Origin: Stutzerimonas stutzeri
Lineage (GTDB): Bacteria; Pseudomonadota; Gammaproteobacteria; Pseudomonadales; Pseudomonadaceae
Direction of reading: 5' to 3'
Assembly (NCBI GenBank): GCA_002345575.1
Contig: DDVX01000013.1
Span: forward strand, 1-64,000
DNA: 64,000 nt
Part shown: positions 62,742 through 64,000 of the stretch, piece after piece
How positions within the stretch are numbered: position 1 is the first letter of the stretch
Layout of the letters: every line of letters begins with the position of its first letter
The notes under the pieces: model-generated
What the model was told of the DNA's origin: nothing
What the model saw: only the letters and a program-made list of their open reading frames with translations
Database searches by the model: none
Translations under genes and position numbers: made by a program

Positions 62742-63200
62742 TCAAACGTACTTTCCTTCCTTAATATCGCTGTGGGAGAGGTTGTCCAGCAGCACGCGAA
62801 TCTGCCGAAGAATGCCTGCCAGACCAGCGCATCGATGCGATTGTCCTTGTCCTTGTCCTTGTCCAACGTGCAGAGCTTTTCCGGGAAAGCCTTGAAAATT
62901 TCTGCTCAGAAGCCGCTGATGCTCGTCGATCTCGGTGGCGTGGGCGGCATTGAAGGCAATCCACAGGAAGATGAAACGTCCGTCGAGGTAATCGACCTGT
63001 TCGGCCTGATCGAGCCAGCCCAGCGCGCTGATGGATGCGCAAGCGCAGGTTGGGTGCTGGGTTTTGCGCTCGCGACGATGGCGCTGCTTCAAAGCCTGCA
63101 CCTGCAAAGACGCCGCAGAGGGTGACGACACTATCTGTCGCGCGCTTGCGGCACAGTCCTCAGCAACCCGAATGCTGGAGCCTCTACATGCCAATGCCAC
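62742..63200 (-). pseudogene. Decayed gene with two frameshifts
   Basis: Segments ISALGWLDQAEQVDYLDGRF and then FLWIAFNAAHATEIDEHQRL belong to a protein type I recall from other Pseudomonas genomes (about 250 aa, perhaps HEPN-like; unsure). The frame breaks near 62910 (one base lost before GAGCAG) and again near 62801 (one base lost in GGCAG-ATTCG), between which the true reading KLCTLDKDKDKDNRIDALVW lies in another frame; the 3' part is missing. The break region includes TTGTCC repeated four times (62841-62864), which encodes the DK repeats. Confidence 0.6.
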
Positions 63201-63397
63201 CCCATCCCCGCACCTTCATTTGCCCTGCCTGCAAATGGAAGCGCACCGCCATTCCGCTGAGCGATTGCCTGATAGAGGGGCGGGACTGGTTCAGCGCTTG
63301 CCCAGAGTGCCGTCACGACGAGCTGGAAACGCGGCTAGCGACTCAGACCGAGATCATGAAAAAGCGGCTGGCCAATTTCCTGCACCCGCAGCAGTGA
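63188..63397 (+). CDS. Small zinc-ribbon-like protein
   Basis: 69 aa (ATG 63188; ATG 63194 also possible). Two CxxC pairs, FICPACKW and ACPECRHDELE, 28 residues apart, form a likely zinc ribbon, followed by a helical tail. No family assigned. It stands between the decayed gene and a 40-aa membrane protein; its 5' end overlaps the start of the decayed gene on the other strand. Confidence 0.6.
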   Translation: MPMPPHPRTFICPACKWKRTAIPLSDCLIEGRDWFSACPECRHDELETRLATQTEIMKKRLANFLHPQQ

Positions 63398-63437
63398 ATC
63401 CGCAGTAATTGATATTGCTACTCAAGGAGTATCCGTC

Positions 63438-63560
63438 ATGCTTAAGAACATTCTTGCCATTGTTGGCCTGGTTACTGTCGCCAAAGCAGCCTATGAGCAC
63501 TACTGCGAATACAGCACACTCAAGCGCGAAAAGGCCGAGCGGGACGCCGAAACGGCTTGA
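63438..63560 (+). CDS. 40-aa single-span membrane protein
   Basis: MLKNILAIVGLVTVAKAAYE followed by a charged tail (STLKREKAERDAETA). An AAGGAG site lies 8 bases upstream of the ATG at 63438, which makes translation likely. Hydrophobic N-terminal helix (4-18). Function unknown. Confidence 0.6.
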   Translation: MLKNILAIVGLVTVAKAAYEHYCEYSTLKREKAERDAETA

Positions 63561-63729
63561 ACACTTCAGTCGGCATATTTCGCCTCAGCTATAGGCTCTA
63601 CGGAAATGGCTCCGCTCTGTTGATGGCACCCCCTCCTAGATCGGTCGTTTCGCTGCGCCGTTACAAACCTCCCGTCGATGGCTGAACTTGCATTACGGCG
63701 GAAGTGAATTCCGAAAATGCTCGACCACC

Positions 63730-64000
63730 TCAGCAAAACACCTCCCGTACCACCCGCTGAAAGTCCTCACTGAGCGGCGCTTGCAGGTGCAGGAAATCAC
63801 CTGTTATCGGATGGGTAAGATGCAGGTCCGTAGCGGCGAGCATCAGGCGGCCTTGGCCGAAACGTTCGGCGAAGTAGTGGTTGTGCCTAGTGCGGCCGTA
63901 ATTGGTGTCGCCAATGATGGGGTGGCTGATGTGCTGCATATGCCGGCGCAGCTGGTGCTTGCGGCCAGTGAGCGGGTGCAGGGCCATCAGGCTGTAGCGG
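63730..64000 (-). CDS. truC: tRNA pseudouridine(65) synthase TruC, C-terminal part
   Basis: Only the last 90 codons are in the window; the start lies beyond 64000. RYSLMALHPLTGRKHQLRRH and then HISHPIIGDTNYGRTRHNHY are the conserved C-terminal motif of RluA/TruC synthases, and LMLAATDLHLTHPITGD follows. It isomerises U65 in tRNA. It forms the right chromosomal border of the accessory block. Confidence 0.9.
   Translation of the reverse strand, partial: RYSLMALHPLTGRKHQLRRHMQHISHPIIGDTNYGRTRHNHYFAERFGQGRLMLAATDLHLTHPITGDFLHLQAPLSEDFQRVVREVFC

Overview
The window looks like a chromosomal piece of a Pseudomonas, probably near the mendocina/oleovorans/stutzeri side of the genus. This rests on gene content and order (glcDEFGB with glcC, ubiCA, phoBR, oprH-phoPQ, ptsP-rppH, ilvA-rpiA), high G+C codon use and GTAGGAGCG-type REP-like elements. 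No database was searched; species level is inference.

Region 1 (1-4398) is the right-hand end of a mobile island. It holds two orphan Xre/MbcA/ParS-type antitoxins, a sirtuin deacylase coupled to a BPSL0761-family gene, small ORFs, a diverged duplication and an AbrB-like antitoxin. It stops at a 3' tRNA fragment (4355-4398, CCG anticodon loop to CCA) with the original tRNA terminator just beyond, as expected for an att site.

Region 2 (4500-29436) is core chromosome: HU, rubredoxin and its reductase, a lactate/glycolate permease, the glycolate oxidase operon with malate synthase G and divergent glcC (two TGGTCCTACCA operators), ubiC-ubiA, a SpoU methylase, an RlmE-like methylase in an unusual place, phoB-phoR behind a Pho box, a CNNM-type transporter, an outer-membrane barrel, an M23 peptidase, a response regulator and a tandem universal stress protein. 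Region 3 (29444-49374) holds a solitary ParA, thyA-lgt-tauE, NRDE, ptsP-rppH, a DUF2269/SDR-DoxX membrane cluster, ilvA, rpiA, a cadA/cadR metal efflux pair, and the D-2-hydroxyglutarate dehydrogenase/serA divergent pair. Compared with my memory of P. aeruginosa PAO1, regions 2 and 3 join blocks that lie on opposite sides of oriC there.

Region 4 (49379-56641) has two secreted low-complexity proteins, a CsgD-like LuxR regulator, the oprH-phoP-phoQ operon with four GTTCAG half-sites at an exact 11-bp period and two hairpins before phoP, a DUF1456 protein and a chemoreceptor whose sensor domain is at the C terminus.

Region 5 (56642-63560), between the chemoreceptor and truC, is an accessory insertion and the best candidate for an undescribed system: a WYL-family regulator, then a 9-bp tandem repeat, then three overlapping genes encoding two large, different P-loop GTPase-like proteins (one with a C-terminal membrane hairpin, one with long coiled coils) and a coiled-coil protein with a C-terminal membrane anchor. 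It looks like a dynamin-like, membrane-acting, possibly anti-phage module. A decayed gene carrying a hexanucleotide repeat and two small genes follow, and the window ends inside truC.
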